A stretch of 60,000 nucleotides of DNA, taken from Polytrichum commune (lineage: Eukaryota > Streptophyta > Polytrichopsida > Polytrichales > Polytrichaceae). The position numbers and the translations under genes are program-made. The notes beneath the pieces are model-generated. The model saw nothing but the letters and a program-made list of their open reading frames with translations, did no database searches and was not told the DNA's origin. Where the stretch lies: positions 20,710,001-20,770,000 of the forward strand of contig OX485803.1 in the NCBI GenBank assembly GCA_950295325.1. Direction: 5' to 3'. Each line of letters opens with the position of its first letter. The first letter of the stretch is position 1. Below are positions 1-11,942 of the stretch, one piece after another.

Positions 1-59
1 AAAAGTTTGACCAATATCAACTAACATAAACATGCCATAGATGAATATGTTTCTCTGCA

Positions 60-335
60 CCCACTTCTTGTACGATACGAAACGCTCAATCAATGCAAGA
101 TGATTAGCAAATTCAAATTGTGCCCGTAGCCATTTGCCTCATAATTTTCATAGCTCTCGTATGAACATCTTATTCATTATCAAAGTGAAGATTATCATGC
201 TCATTAAGTGGTCATACATGCCCCTCCCCCCCCCCACACAAATCATGCTAACTATGGAACTTAGAATGATTAACATATTTTGAACATGCAGCCCAATCTC
301 TCTTACACACGTGTCCTTTTAATCTACCTTATGGC
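60..335 (+). repeat. Dispersed repeat family D, copy 1
   Basis: This stretch shares ordered words with 731-1105 and 2094-2430. They include a block on 'attatcaaagtgaagatt', a later 'tttgaacatgcagcccaatct', and an ending near 'acacgtgtc'. The copies are strongly diverged and contain indels, so the boundaries are approximate. I see no open reading frame or terminal repeats, and the parent element is unknown. Weaker related text also occurs near 10,075-10,150, 27,840-28,005 and 28,880-29,035. Confidence 0.5.
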
Positions 336-730
336 GTCTATGAATGACCCGATCTCCATTGATTGGTGTGCAATGCAATCACCTTTGACAACCATAAACA
401 AAGATGAAGCACGAAGCCCACTCTAATCATCATGGCACACCAATTCCCTCCCGCCCCCCAAATCGAGGCCATTAGCGTAACTAACAAAACTCCTAGATAC
501 GAGCCTTGCCCCGATGGACCAGTAACAAGGTGTGGCGAAATTAGAGGCTCAAGGAAAAGACTCAAAGCGGCTGCATTGCACGGACGGAAAGACTAGATTC
601 GTGGGTGAGCCGGGTCTAAAAAGAATTTGGAGCCCTTTTGGAGATCGAGGAACCACATCCCACCTAAGGAATCCAACTCATAGCCTACGCATGCACCAAG
701 TCAAGGCCAATGTTTGTTTATTCAATTGAG

Positions 731-1105
731 TCTTAGATGGATGGGCCTTGAATGGTTACTCTTTCCGCCTAGCCCACTTCTCTTAGGATATAAAACACGC
801 GATCGAATGGAGATGGCTAGTGGCCTATCCAAATCGCGCCCATAGTCACTTATACATTTGGAGTTTCTATGAGTATTTTGTTCATTATCAAAGTGAAGAC
901 TTTCAGGCTCGTTAAATGGGCATATAGGTTTCCTCTTCCTAGTGATGTTGAAGTGGTAACATTTAATGTAGAGTGTTAACATTAAATGTAGAGTGGTTAG
1001 CACATTTTAAACACGTAGTGTTCTTCTCGAACGTATGTTTTCTGGTGTCCGTTCTTGAAGCTTCATCTAAGCACACATCACTCAAATATAGATGCCCAAT
1101 TAAGA
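731..1105 (+). repeat. Dispersed repeat family D, copy 2
   Basis: This is the same order of conserved words as the copies at 60-335 and 2094-2430: 'gccttgaatggttactctt', 'agcccacttctcttaggata', 'attatcaaagtgaagac', 'ttttaaacacgtagt', and 'cacacatcactcaaatata' at the end. Part of it is internally duplicated near 955-995 ('aatgtagagtg' occurs twice). It is non-coding and its class is unknown. Confidence 0.5.
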
Positions 1106-1361
1106 TAAGTCACCGAACCAAGCACATCTACCTTATTTGAGGTGATAAAAATGATGTACTAAAGTAACCATCGTCATAACTATAAATCATAGAATTTGGG
1201 GCAAACTGCATACTTTTATTGACATATCTATTTTTCTTCAATTTTTTTGAGAATTATCACCCTAAATTTAGAACCTCTTCACTCGCAGGCTACCGCTCTC
1301 TTCGGAGTGGGCTTTGACATTTAAAATAGAAAGGGACAATACCTGAATCGCTAGATCTTAT

Positions 1362-1579
1362 CACTACACGAAATATTGCATTTAGTGTCAACGTACTCTT
1401 TGGAACTACGCAATGCTACAACTATGTATTGTACATCTCATTTTTTGCCAACAAAAATCAAATTGGTTATTTGGACAATTATGAACCATTAACATCTTTA
1501 CTTTGTGAAAACTAGTAAAAAAAAGTTATAACATTGTGTTCCTCCAAATAGTAAGTGGCACCGAATACAACATCTAGTG
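1362..1579. mobile_element. CACTA-like MITE, family F copy 1
   Basis: The left end reads CACTACACGAAATATTGC. The right end, read as reverse complement, begins CACTAGATGTTGTATTCGG, and the two ends stay alignable for about 55 bp (words such as CTCTTTGGA, ACGCAATGCT and ACAAC). This is a short terminal-inverted-repeat element of about 218 bp without coding capacity. The CACTA terminus suggests the En/Spm superfamily, but I do not see a clean 3-bp target duplication. A relative lies at 6524-6730. Confidence 0.5.
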
Positions 1580-2093
1580 TAGTTCTTTATCACTAGATGA
1601 TTTTTGAAGTATATAAATTCATATGGATACAAATCCTAGTATCGTAATAAGAGGGCCAAATGAAAGAATAAAAAGTGATAAGACCATGTGATCCCTATAG
1701 TTGAAGTGTCCTTAAAGTGCGCAAGAATGTTATGTGTCAAAATACAAGTACTTCTTGGTTCAACGGTTAAAGAGATAGCTTAGACGTGCCAACCTCTTCA
1801 CCGCTTTTTGGCCTCTTGATGCAAGCTCAACTTACATTCGGTTGGTTGGTGGTTGCCAAGGTAACTTAATGAGCAACTTGGTCTTCAAGATTTGGTCTCA
1901 CTATACACTAGAAGTCATGGAGGAAATTCTTGGTTCCCGAGAGGCGATGCAAAAAACCATTATATAATTAGGCTGCTATGTGAGTCATGGGAGCATCTTC
2001 AAATCTCATTTCCGTCTTTCAATCCTGATAAGATAAGATGAGCACATATGGGTTTTGCCTCTCTTTCAAGCCACACACACTAGGCTAACTTAA

Positions 2094-2430
2094 TGTAGGT
2101 GGGTCTTAAATGGTTACTTTTGCCAACTAGCCCACTCTCGTAAGATATAACACACGCGATTAGTATGAGATCGTTAGCAAATCTAAATCGAGAGACCCTC
2201 GGGCCCACTTTCCTTGTCCCATTTGGAGCTCATATGACTATCTTATATGTTAACAAAGTGAAGATTCGTGTGTTTTTTAAAACAATCGTATAAGTTCTCC
2301 TAAGTATGTTGACCATTGAGCTCATAATTGTAGTCGTGTTTTGAGCATGTAGTCCAATCTCTTTAAACACGTGTCTTTTGGGTGTTTTCTCTTGGAGGCA
2401 CACCTAACCACGCACCACTCAACTATAGGG
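2094..2430 (+). repeat. Dispersed repeat family D, copy 3
   Basis: This matches 731-1105 in order: 'cttaaatggttactttt', 'tagcccactctcgtaagata', 'aacaaagtgaagattc', 'tttgagcatgtagtccaat', 'aaacacgtgtctttt', 'cgcaccactcaactata'. It is diverged, non-coding and of unknown parentage. The three copies at 60, 731 and 2094 all lie in the same orientation. Confidence 0.5.
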
Positions 2431-3148
2431 GGGCCTAAGAAAAAAAAGGAACCGAACAAGGGTTGGGTCTAGCCATGATAAGATGTACCACTCATAACTA
2501 AATAGAAACGAGGCTTACATTACATGTGAGGATTAAAATTACAAACTATTCATCAAATGTGATGACAATATATGTGCTAAATCTTGACTATGAACTTCAG
2601 TAAAGTTTCAAAATAAAAACATGACAAATTTTCAAAGGAGTGTCAAAGAATTATGAGGAAAGGGTGACACCTGACACAATTTTGGTACACCTTATCATGG
2701 TTGAACCTAGTTATATAACTTATTCTTATCATAACCAACATCAATCATTACCAATGTAAATAAGTTAGCGAATCCTTACCTTATATCCTACATTGAAAAT
2801 ATTTAAGGAAAGTTTCTCTCATATTTTTGACAATTTCATTTTTATTTTCATTTCATTCATGGTTGCTCCCAATGGAGCTTAGGTTTACATTCAATCATTA
2901 GTCACCCTACCGTCAAGATTAAATTTCCAAATATCTGGTTCCTTGATTGATAGCATAGTAAAGTGACAAGTTCTTGTTGGTCGACACTTTATTGTTGCCT
3001 ATCCTTGGACATGGAACCCTTTTGTCCATTGACCAAGCTCCCAAATTCCCAATGAAGAGGTGCACCCCAAAAGGGAGTCATTAATAAGATCTAGATTACC
3101 TTATAATTATTCTATTTGTGTTGAGAGGCTACATAGGCTACTTATTAA

Positions 3149-3648
3149 GGGCCACTTCACACACGAGCCAAGAGCTGTGACCATGAAATTGTGAGAGCCG
3201 AAAGAAAGTGTCCGAAGGTCATCCCACGGCACCTCCAAAATCATGTTGTGTGACCACGGATCCTTAAGTGTAGTGTGAAGTCATATGTTGATCGGGCCCT
3301 CAACCAAATGCTATTTCAATGAATTTCTATTCATGCGGGTCCTCACACATGCTAAGATAGATTAAATCAACGGTTGTGAGCATTCGGAGTGCCATGGTCT
3401 CCTGGGTTTTGTGTCGGGACTACCTCCAAGAGGTGGTTTTTGAAAATAGTCCAAGTGACCATGAAACGTGATCCATTTGATGTCATGTAGGAATCCATGT
3501 AGACTTTACATCCATCGTGCGTTCACTTACTCCGTTGGTCCCTCAAATGTAGTGTGAAGCGAACTTGGACCGTCTCCGCCTCTTCCACCAATGAGAGTGC
3601 TTGAAGTGTAAGGGTCACGGGCTCTCAGTCTCGTGTGTGAAGTGGCAC
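3149..3648. mobile_element. Harbinger-type MITE, family A copy 1 (500 bp)
   Basis: The left terminus GGGCCACTTCACACACGAG is mirrored at the right end by CTCGTGTGTGAAGTGGCAC. TAA flanks the element directly on both sides (3146-3148 and 3649-3651). A 3-bp TWA target duplication with GGGC termini is the usual signature of PIF/Harbinger (Tourist-like) MITEs. The interior has no meaningful open frame. A second copy in the opposite orientation lies at 50683-51184 and is recognisable over its whole length. Confidence 0.85.
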
Positions 3649-4114
3649 TAAGATTGCTATGCAGATAATATTGAGAATATACTAGGTTCAGCAGATGTTG
3701 TGCGAACAAACCAAGTTAAACCTTGGAGCTTGCTTGACCAACTTGTGCATTTTTAAATATTTTCTTTATAAAAAGATCATATAGTTATGTTCAAATTTGG
3801 TTATGAAAGCCGAGGAGCTAACTACTTGGGGATAGGCCGTACTTGGAACATTTAGAACACCATTTTGAAACATTGTGATTTGAGTCTAGTATGTGTTGCC
3901 AATCTAAAAAGCCTAGTTCTTAGACAACACATGTTCATGGTGTCATTCATGAAATAAATTCTTATATTTTGATTGTATTCTTAAGTTCCCTCGATCACAA
4001 CAACGGATTCATTCAAAAATCCTACAGATAAAAAAAAACATGTTCAATTTTCCTAAGTTAACCAACTCGTAATCGAAATACCTAGGAACTTGGGCATTGA
4101 GTTTAAATAAGCCT

Positions 4115-4133
4115 GGGGGGGGGGGGGGGGGGG
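4115..4133. repeat. Homopolymer G run (19 bp)
   Basis: Nineteen consecutive G residues are followed by a GGT-rich stretch. Similar G or C runs occur at 6335-6350, 23151-23159, about 26419-26436, about 27450-27466 and about 32539-32550. Lengths of such runs are error-prone in assemblies. Confidence 0.9.
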
Positions 4134-4487
4134 CAACATTTGGTGGTGGTGGTGGTGTGGTGATGGTTGAGAGTTGAGAGGAGGAAGGAGGTGGTGTGTA
4201 GTCGGGTTCCTTGGATTGGGCATCTCCAATATACTATCATCACTAAGTATGTATTGACGGGTGGCGGCATTGGAATGTGGAATGCGAACTTAGTGGAGAT
4301 GGTACCCCAACACGTGATGGCACCTCCTCCCTTTCTAAAAGACTGCACCCAACCCCGCATGTCGACTCATGATGTGCTCTATTGTGCACTATTCATCTCC
4401 TTGGGCTTGAGGTGGCCAAGCAAGACTCGGGGTGAAGGTCCTTGTGTTGATTTGGTGCTACTATTTAAACTTGGAAGAAGGTGATCT

Positions 4488-4490
<3 letters not shown>

Positions 4491-4518
<28 letters not shown>
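4491..4518. repeat. (TA)n microsatellite
   Basis: An uninterrupted alternating TA tract of 28 bp. Confidence 0.95.
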
Positions 4519-4520
<2 letters not shown>

Positions 4521-5286
4521 AGGTGAGCGTCGCGGCCCGACCTCGCTTGACCCTAAGTTTTAGCCAATGTTGGACCGGTGTAGAGGCAACTCAACATCAA
4601 GAATGGTATCAAAGAACTTATCTATGGGTGTCTAAATTATAACATCTGTCAAGTATTGGTATTTGATGGGTATCTCAAGGTTCGAGAATATGTGGATACC
4701 CAAGTTACTAGCTTTTTCAAACCCATTCTAAACCATGTTGATACTAAGACAAGTTTCTCTAAGTGTGAAGGTTCTTATATGGTCTATAAATCCAAACGGT
4801 GTCAAAAAAATAGTAATCCTTGAATATCCAAATCTTGTTGGAATCAATATAACAAGAAATCCTCATCATAAGTACATGATTGGTATATCAAAAAAAATAC
4901 AAGCCCAACATTGTTACTGACCTGATTGGTGGTTTGCCACTTCTCATGAGAAATTATAGTTGATATTGGTAGTGGAGGACTCGAGTACACCATATATCTT
5001 ATTTTGTGTGCAGTAAAATCGTGTGTCATGCTAATTAGAGTGGTGTTTGTGACTTGCCATCCACTAATTGTAGGATCGTTTACATGGGTTGACGATGATT
5101 AGAGTGGAACACCAAATTAGACATTAAGTGTGTTATGAATCTAGTAGTCCAGAACTTATATGAGGAAACCAAGATGTTGACAATAAGATAGAGTAGATCA
5201 TGCGATGAAAATATCACTTTGGTTGTTAATGGACACGTGTAGAAATAGAAATGTAGCTAGCATAAGGAGACATCCAACTAGACTCA

Positions 5287-5449
5287 ACATTTGATTTAGT
5301 GTGGCCCACACTTTTGAACATCGATCCACACTAATTGTCTTACGAACATTGGGCGGCAACCAAAGCATATGTCATGTGACACTTGGTACTACATGACAAG
5401 TCACAAAGACAACTCATATGCCATACTAAATCATATGTTTAGTATAGTG
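5287..5449. mobile_element. MITE of the intron-15 family
   Basis: The left end contains catttgatttagtgtggc and the right end gccatactaaatcatatg, which are near-perfect inverted repeats of about 18 bp. The interior word 'acttggtactacatgacaag' recurs in reverse complement inside the two elements in intron 15 of the HD-Zip III gene (44733-44913 and 44942-45126). It is non-coding and about 160 bp long. Its right end merges into the tandem array that follows. Confidence 0.65.
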
Positions 5450-6311
5450 TTGATGCAAATGTTTCAACAAGGTAGTGATAGAAGTATTGATTGTAGCGAG
5501 GGTTGCATAGGTATGGGTAAAGGCTAGTGGTTGTCCCAATATATAGCAGGAGGTACCAAGGACAAGTTGGTCGTAGTTGTTCACATGACACATGGTGCTA
5601 CATGACAAGTCACAAACACCACTCCACTGACAAACATATTTTGATGCCACACTATATCATACGTTCATTGTAGTGTTGGTGGCCATAGGTTGGTGGGAAT
5701 GTTTCCACAAAATAGTAACAATAGCATTGTCTATAGTGAGGGTTGCATAGTTATGGGTAAAGGTTGGTCATTGTCCCGATATATAACATGAGGTACCAAG
5801 GACAAGTTGGTCGTAGTTATTCACATGGTGCTTGGTGCTACATGGCAAGTCACAAAGACCACTCTAACGACAAATGGATTTCAATGCCGCACTATATCAT
5901 ATGTTCAGTGTAGTGTCGTTGGTGGCTGTAAATTGGTGAAAATGTTTCAGCAAGATAATAATAAGGTTTGTGTAGATATGGGTAAAGATGGGTGGATGTC
6001 TCTGTGTGTAGCAAGAGGTACCAAGGACAAAGTGGTCACAGTTGTTCACATCACACTTGGTGCTACATGACAAGCCACAAAGACCACTCTAATGACACAC
6101 TCGTTCTAATGCCACACCGTATCATATGTTCAGTGTAGTGTTGGTGGCCGTAAATTGGTGAAAATGTTTGAGCGAGATAGTAGTAACAATAATATTGATT
6201 GGAGCAAGCGAGCAAGGGTTGCGTAGATATGGGTAAAGGCAGGTGGTTGTCTCAGTATGTAAGAAGCAGGAGGTACCAAGGGCAAGTTGGTAGCAGTTGT
6301 TCACATGGGGT
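5431..6311 (+). repeat. Tandem array, about 225-240 bp unit, four units
   Basis: The anchor 'tcatatgttcagtgtagtg' (with variants) recurs at 5431, 5657, 5897 and 6122, giving spacings of 226, 240 and 225 bp. Each unit also carries 'gtaccaaggacaagttggt' and 'acttggtgctacatgacaag'. The last unit is cut at about 6311 just before a C homopolymer. Each unit contains the core of the MITE at 5287-5449, so the array looks like amplification of MITE plus flank. Short open frames inside it are by-products of the repeat. Confidence 0.85.
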
Positions 6312-6523
6312 GAAGGACATCCACATTCGTATTTCCCCCCCCCCCCCCCCGGCACCCCCCCCCCCTTTTGCTTGTGATACTTGGGATCGTGGGTCATAAA
6401 TAGGTATTGGGACTCTAACTGGTTTGTGATTTACCTTCCAAGCGGTTACAGGCCGGAAACTGAAAAATGCAACACATGCATCTTGAAGTATTAATTACGT
6501 GACTCACTCCATCACAACTACTA

Positions 6524-6730
6524 CACTATTTGGTCTAATCCGTGTGGGTTACTAATCTTAGTTATAACTTTTTACCAATGTCATCATTTTCCATCCAACT
6601 AAGTTATATCGTTTCCTTTGGTCTGCATACTAATCACTCATGTTGTTTGGGTAAAAGTAAATACTTTCAGTAAAATGTTATAGCAATGCGTAACTCCAAA
6701 GAGCAAACACACTAATTAGACCAAAAAGTG
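6524..6730. mobile_element. MITE, family F copy 2
   Basis: The left end reads CACTATTTGGTCTAATCCG. The right end in reverse complement reads CACTTTTTGGTCTAATTAG, and the similarity continues inward past 50 bp ('tataac' and 'tttacc' words). The inner part of the right arm ('ctctttggagttacgcattg', reverse complement) matches the arm of the element at 1362-1579, so I place both in one family. It is non-coding, about 207 bp. Confidence 0.6.
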
Positions 6731-6826
6731 TAACACTGGTTGTTTGTTTGTTTGTTTGTGCCACTGAGGGATCCCCCGAATATAGGCTTCTTGTAGATTT
6801 GAAACTTCTTCGGTGGCACAAACTAA

Positions 6827-7271
6827 GGGGCGGTTTACACTATGGACCATGAAGTCATCCCACGGCCGTCTAAGCGATGTGATTGGACGTTGAAGTCGTC
6901 CCGGGACGACTTGGGTTTACACCAAGGAAAAAATGGCAGAGTGACCACGGAGGTTGAGGTCCACAAAATATTATTTTTTAAGCCTACTCTATCCACTGCC
7001 ATGGTCCAACGGGTTTTCCGTTGGGACAAGCAAAAGAGGTGGTCCGGGAAAAAGAGCAAGGGCCCATGTCAGAAAAATGCCGTTTTAAGCCTTTTTGGTG
7101 CATGGTCATTCTTCATGGTCCACATTCGGTTTACACCTAGTGAAGGGCCCATGAACCATGAAAACTAATATTTTAGTAACTCGGACCATGGAAGTCGTCC
7201 CATGAAGTCGTCCCACGCAAAATAGGCCTCTTACGTGGGACGACTTCATGGTCCATAGTGTAAACCGCCCC
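6827..7271. mobile_element. Harbinger-type MITE, family B copy 1 (445 bp)
   Basis: The termini are GGGGCGGTTTACACTATGG and its inverse at the right end, extending into an arm of about 30 bp (gaccatgaagtcatccca against its inverse). TAA occurs directly outside both ends (6824-6826 and 7272-7274). These are Tourist/PIF-Harbinger MITE features. Open frames on both strands inside arise from the palindromic structure and have no domain. Confidence 0.85.
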
Positions 7272-8599
7272 TAATGTTGATGTATAGCCCCCAACATGCA
7301 AGCTCTGTGCGATTGGGCCTTCAGTGTGAATGCAACATGCTTGGAATAGGAAGCACAAAAGATCCTTAGTTTGTTGCATATCATGTGTAGGATAAAATTA
7401 CTTAGAATAGGTACGTCTCCTCTCTCTCTCTCTCTACGTTAGAGAATAAACTGAGATCTTGTCACCGAAGGATCCTTGAATCTACTAATAGACTAGATCC
7501 GAGAATTCTTTTGACAAGTAACAAGAAACCGGCTCCAATACCCCCAACATGGTCGTAAGCTTGACGTGCCCAATATGGTTCCGATGAACATGAGAATTGT
7601 CCACTTTGCTAATGAATGAGGGTAATTCATACAGCCTTCAAATAGTATGAGGGAAGTGGGGCCTTGGTTCGGATTGCTGACCACGTTGTACACAATTGCG
7701 TGTTTCATCGGGGAAAAAGGAACGACTGAAGGCCCGCTTACGTTAGTGTGAACACAGTGTGTCTGGTGTTGGAAGAAGGCACAGAGGATCCTCAGTCTGC
7801 CACCGCTTTCCATGTGTGGGAAGCCTTATAAGTTAATGGCCGAAACACAGCACTAGTTCTGTGAGCAGGGCGAACTGGTAGGCAACACTGTGGACATCTA
7901 ACTTACTTCCCATCAGCTAGCTCACAGAGGAAGAGAGAAAGGGAGAGAGAAAGGGAGAGAAATTGAGAGAGAGCTGTGTATCACAGTGCTGAGCCTGGTG
8001 GAATGGGTCCGCCCTTGGCCCAATCAGCACGGCCAGTGTCAGTCTGCTCCAGCCGACCCTTTAAGAAGTAGAGAAACTTATAACTCTACTCTTAACTTAG
8101 TCTCGGGCCCAAGCGGCCGGGGTGAGGCTGGCATGGGGTCGGGTGGGGTCCGACCTCTCCTCCGCCCAGCCTCTCATAACCACAGGAACATCTGGTTTAG
8201 TGGAGTAGTTTTCCTTTCTTTTAGAGTAAAGCGGATGACACCGTGGGTTTAGTCCCAAACCCTGTGTTTGTTGATGATTAACACAGAGTTACCTAAGCTT
8301 TCTAATGCTTAAAATACCCCACACAAAGAGTGGGGTCGGCCTATTGGAACCCGGCTTCCTAGCTTGTGCTACTAGGATAGGTGGGCCAAGTTGGCTTTGT
8401 GGTGGTCAATCCGGGATTTAGGACAACGGGTTTCATGTGCATGCTCTATTTGCTTCTTATTTTTTTTCAAAGTTTGAGTGATGAAAAGAGGAGGTCCTAA
8501 AAGTTTCACCCAACTTTCAAAATAGGTCGCAACACACGACAAGCTATCGATCTGGTAATAAAAGGTTTCTCATAGAAGGATCAAACCCATGGTTTTATC

Positions 8600-8637
<38 letters not shown>

Positions 8638-9295
8638 AGACATAAGGCTTGTAAAGAACCCGTTCCAAGAGTAAATTAAAAACCAAGGAGAGAAGTCTAC
8701 TTGAGAATTACGCAAGCCCCCTCAAGCTTGCCATAATGTTCCATAAAGTGTGAACAAAGCCAAAGAATCATAAACCCAAGAGACAAAAACCATGGACAAC
8801 CCCGTAACCATCGGACCAAGGTAAGGTAGAGCATCCTAAAACCAACACTCTAAATTCTTGCATTGTGTGAATATATCATTCTTGAGGATGTCCACCACCT
8901 TAACGTCATGTTCTCATGTTGGTTTTGGGTCATTTACCAATAAAACTTTGCGCCCTTATAACTTTTGCCAATTGAATTGAAGTAAGGCATTCATCGGTGC
9001 ATTGGAGTACTTTAAATTGCCAACAAGAAACATCTAAACAATGTATAATAAGAAACCTTGAAACAATATATACATATTGATTTTGAGAATGTACACTACC
9101 TTAGGATGAGGCCCCGTGTTGGTTTTGGTCATGTAGCCAACCAAAATTTAACCCTTATAGATTTTGCTTACGCAATTCAAATGATGCATACTCTGATGCA
9201 ATGGAATCCCTTGTCAATTGCTAACAATCTTCATCAAAAACCCTTCAAATATGAATAAAATAACATTTGTGCTCACACCTTGAAGTGACAGTTTA
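7272..9295. other. Intergenic, no gene seen
   Basis: I recognise no gene. Contents are short CT and GA microsatellite patches near 7420 and 7930-7970, and a 33-bp poly-T run at 8604-8636. Frames around 7493-7813 and 7986-8252 are open but contain no recognisable domain. Confidence 0.45.
8604..8636. repeat. Poly-T tract
   Basis: An uninterrupted run of 33 T. It could be a retroposed poly-A tail on the minus strand, but I see no recognisable retroposon body next to it. Confidence 0.9.
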
Positions 9296-9874
9296 GGGGT
9301 TGTGTACACCATGGACCATGAAGTTGTCCCAAGGCCCTATAAAATCAGTGACTAGTTGTTGAACTTGTCCTGGGACCACTTTAGTTTACATCAAGGAAAA
9401 AATGTCAAAGTGACCATGAAGTTCGAGGTCCCCAAAAGACATATTTTAAGGCCTGCATTATCCACTGACTTGGTCCAACGGGTTTTGCAGTGGTAGAGGC
9501 AAAAGAGGTGCTCGAGTAGAAAAAGATAGGGGCCCATGGCACAAAAGTTTTGTTATAATAAAATTTTAACGATTTTTTTTGGGGGAAGAGAAGATGACGA
9601 CAAGAGAAGCCAAGATAATGATCAAACTTGATTTTATTTTATTTCAAAATTTTCCTTTTTGGACTTATATCAAAAAAAAATTTAGCATATTTACTTTTTG
9701 GTGCATGATCATTCCTCTTGGTCCACATTCGATTAACACCTAGTGGGGGCTCAAAGGCCTTGTAAATCAGTTTTTAAAGAAATTGGACCATGGAAGTTGG
9801 ACCATCAAGTAAGACCATGGAAACATGCCAGTCTTCCATGGTCCGAGTTCATGGTTCATGGTGTAAACTGACCC
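9296..9874. mobile_element. Harbinger-type MITE, family B copy 2, with internal insertion
   Basis: A diverged relative of 6827-7271. Shared words are 'accatggaccatgaagt' at the left, 'ggtccaacgggttttgc' in the middle and 'catggtgtaaact' at the right. TTA flanks both ends (9293-9295 and 9875-9877). An A/T-rich block near 9548-9690 has no counterpart in copy 1 and looks like a later insertion, explaining the greater length (579 bp). Confidence 0.75.
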
Positions 9875-10020
9875 TTAGCACCATCTAAGGTACATAGGCA
9901 ACCCTTATTTGATTAACTTTCTTAATCAAACACCTATATATTGAGTGGTGCATAGTTAAGTGTGACTCCGAGAACGGATATCAAAATGACAAGAATTTAA
10001 GAAATTGGACTACGTGCTCA

Positions 10021-10642
10021 AACTATGATAACTATTCTACATTCATTAATCAACATAGGCCCCACCCACATAGTCGGGAGAGGGGGGGGGGGCATATGAC
10101 CATTTAATGAGTATGAGAATATCCGCTTTGATGATGAATACAGTATCCACACAAGCTCCAAGTAGGCTACAACCGTGAACTGGATCTGTGAACCATCTTG
10201 TACAAATTGTGGGCTAGTCGGGAACTTGTAACCCTTCTACCTTACCTAAGCCCCTCCCCTCCCCTCCCCTGTGTTGGATTTTGGGTTAGTACTTATCAAC
10301 AAAACTTTGAACCCTTATTACAAACACGACACACAAACGGTCAAATACAACACCCTTTGATGCGTTGGAACCCCCTATCATCGAGTGCTTGGCAAACACC
10401 AATTAAGACCAACCACTTTAGATCTCATAATCACACTGATGCTCAGCACTTACTACAACTAAAGCGACGGCTGTGGCTAGCACACCAATCCTTATAACTT
10501 AGCCACCACAATCGTCACCTCACCTCACCTCACCTCCCTTCCAATCTGTCCCCAATACATACACTTACTTAGGTAGGCAGGCAGGGCAGGGGGGGGGGGA
10601 GGGGTTGGGTTCGAAGAAGGAGGAGGAGTTCTTCATCTCTCC

Positions 10643-10675
<33 letters not shown>

Positions 10676-11825
10676 ACAGTGCATTACACCTGCAAGGTGT
10701 ACTTTGGCATGTATCTTATTACCACACCAGTAGTCCTGGGAAATCCACACATGAGGCAGATGTAGGCCACACACTAATGCAATAAATGTGACCCTCACGC
10801 ATGTGAGTGTACCAGGCCCATACAACATGAAACACCCCACCCTCCACAGTAACACAGTTAACATAACACCGCCTCCGCCTCCGCCGCAGCAGGCCCCACT
10901 GCTGTCCACCAGAATCTACCCCGGGGGAAGATTCGGGGAGGGGAGGAGATCTAGTTATTACAGATGAACCAGTTGAGAAATAACCGGGTCACCGGTTTAG
11001 AGGAATTTGTGGAATATACCTCAAATTAACCAGTGAAGGAAAACCCGAAAGATGGCATCGCGGAATGGGATTGGTTGGGCTTGGGAAACACTAGGGTTTC
11101 GACCCATTATGCCCAAACCCCTCCCCTCCACGGACACTTATCCTACGGTTCTATGTGTTGTGAATCATCCATCCCCGGGCTGACATCGGTGAAGAGAGAG
11201 AGGGAGAGGTAGGGGGGGGGGCTAGCTAGAGAGAGAGAGAGAGAGAGAGGGAGGGGGGGGATTTCACCTCAATCCGCGAGCCCCTGCCTGCCTGCCTGCT
11301 TGCCTGCCTGCCTGCCAGGCGTGTACGAAAAAGCAAGCCTGGCGGCGGCGCACCCATTTATCCACCGGTCGGTAGCAGTGTCCGGCGCTCTCCCCCTCCA
11401 GACCGGACGAGCGCCTTCATTTACCCCTTGGTTATAGGGTGCCCTTTACAGACAGGCCACAAAACAGCTCCAGTTCCATCATTACCCTTGAGGCGCAAAT
11501 GTAGGCTCCCTGTCCACATGAGCAGCTCAGCTCATATTGGCCGGCCAGCAGCGGAGCTACTAGGGACTCAAGGGAGGGAGCCTGCCCTGCCCCTGCCCGC
11601 CCTGCCCTGCCTGCCTGGCTCATAAATATGTATATGTATATTCTCTCTCACACACACACTCTCTCTCTCTCTCTCTCTGTCTCTATATATATATCTATCT
11701 ATATCTATATATTCACTCACTCACTAATTGATTTATTAGTAACTCGTGCCTCCTCCGTTTGTTGGGGCAGCTCGGGCCTGCCGCAGTTGGTTTCCTCCGC
11801 CAGTCCGGGCAGCCCTACCTGAAAA
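10021..11825. other. Low-complexity intergenic stretch
   Basis: No gene is recognised. The stretch is rich in simple repeats: CCTCA at about 10516-10538, a G/T-rich patch then CT/CA at 10580-10676, GA near 11190-11260, CCTG at 11281-11317 and 11577-11620, TC at 11643-11680, and ATCT/TA at 11680-11712. Composition alternates between GC-rich and AT-rich. Confidence 0.6.
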
Positions 11826-11918
11826 TTTTAAAAATCTCACTTCCACACTAGGTTCTAGGTGGTAGCCCCACCACAGTGGCTACAAGATAGCCTGCCTGCC
11901 CGCCCTCCTAGTTGTTTA

Positions 11919-11942
11919 TTATTATTATTATTATTATTATTT
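11919..11942. repeat. (ATT)n microsatellite
   Basis: A short uninterrupted ATT trinucleotide repeat. Confidence 0.85.

Larger units (their letters stand above)
3649..5286. other. Intergenic, no gene seen
   Basis: AT-rich DNA with no recognisable gene. It includes a run of 19 G at 4115-4133 and a (TA)n tract at 4491-4518. Short overlapping open frames on both strands around 4103-4484 are not supported by any domain or by coding-like composition. Confidence 0.5.

Noticed and set aside
5431-6311. Regular spacing considered as a CRISPR-like array
   Set aside because: The whole 225-240 bp unit is repeated with no unique spacers, and the DNA is eukaryotic.
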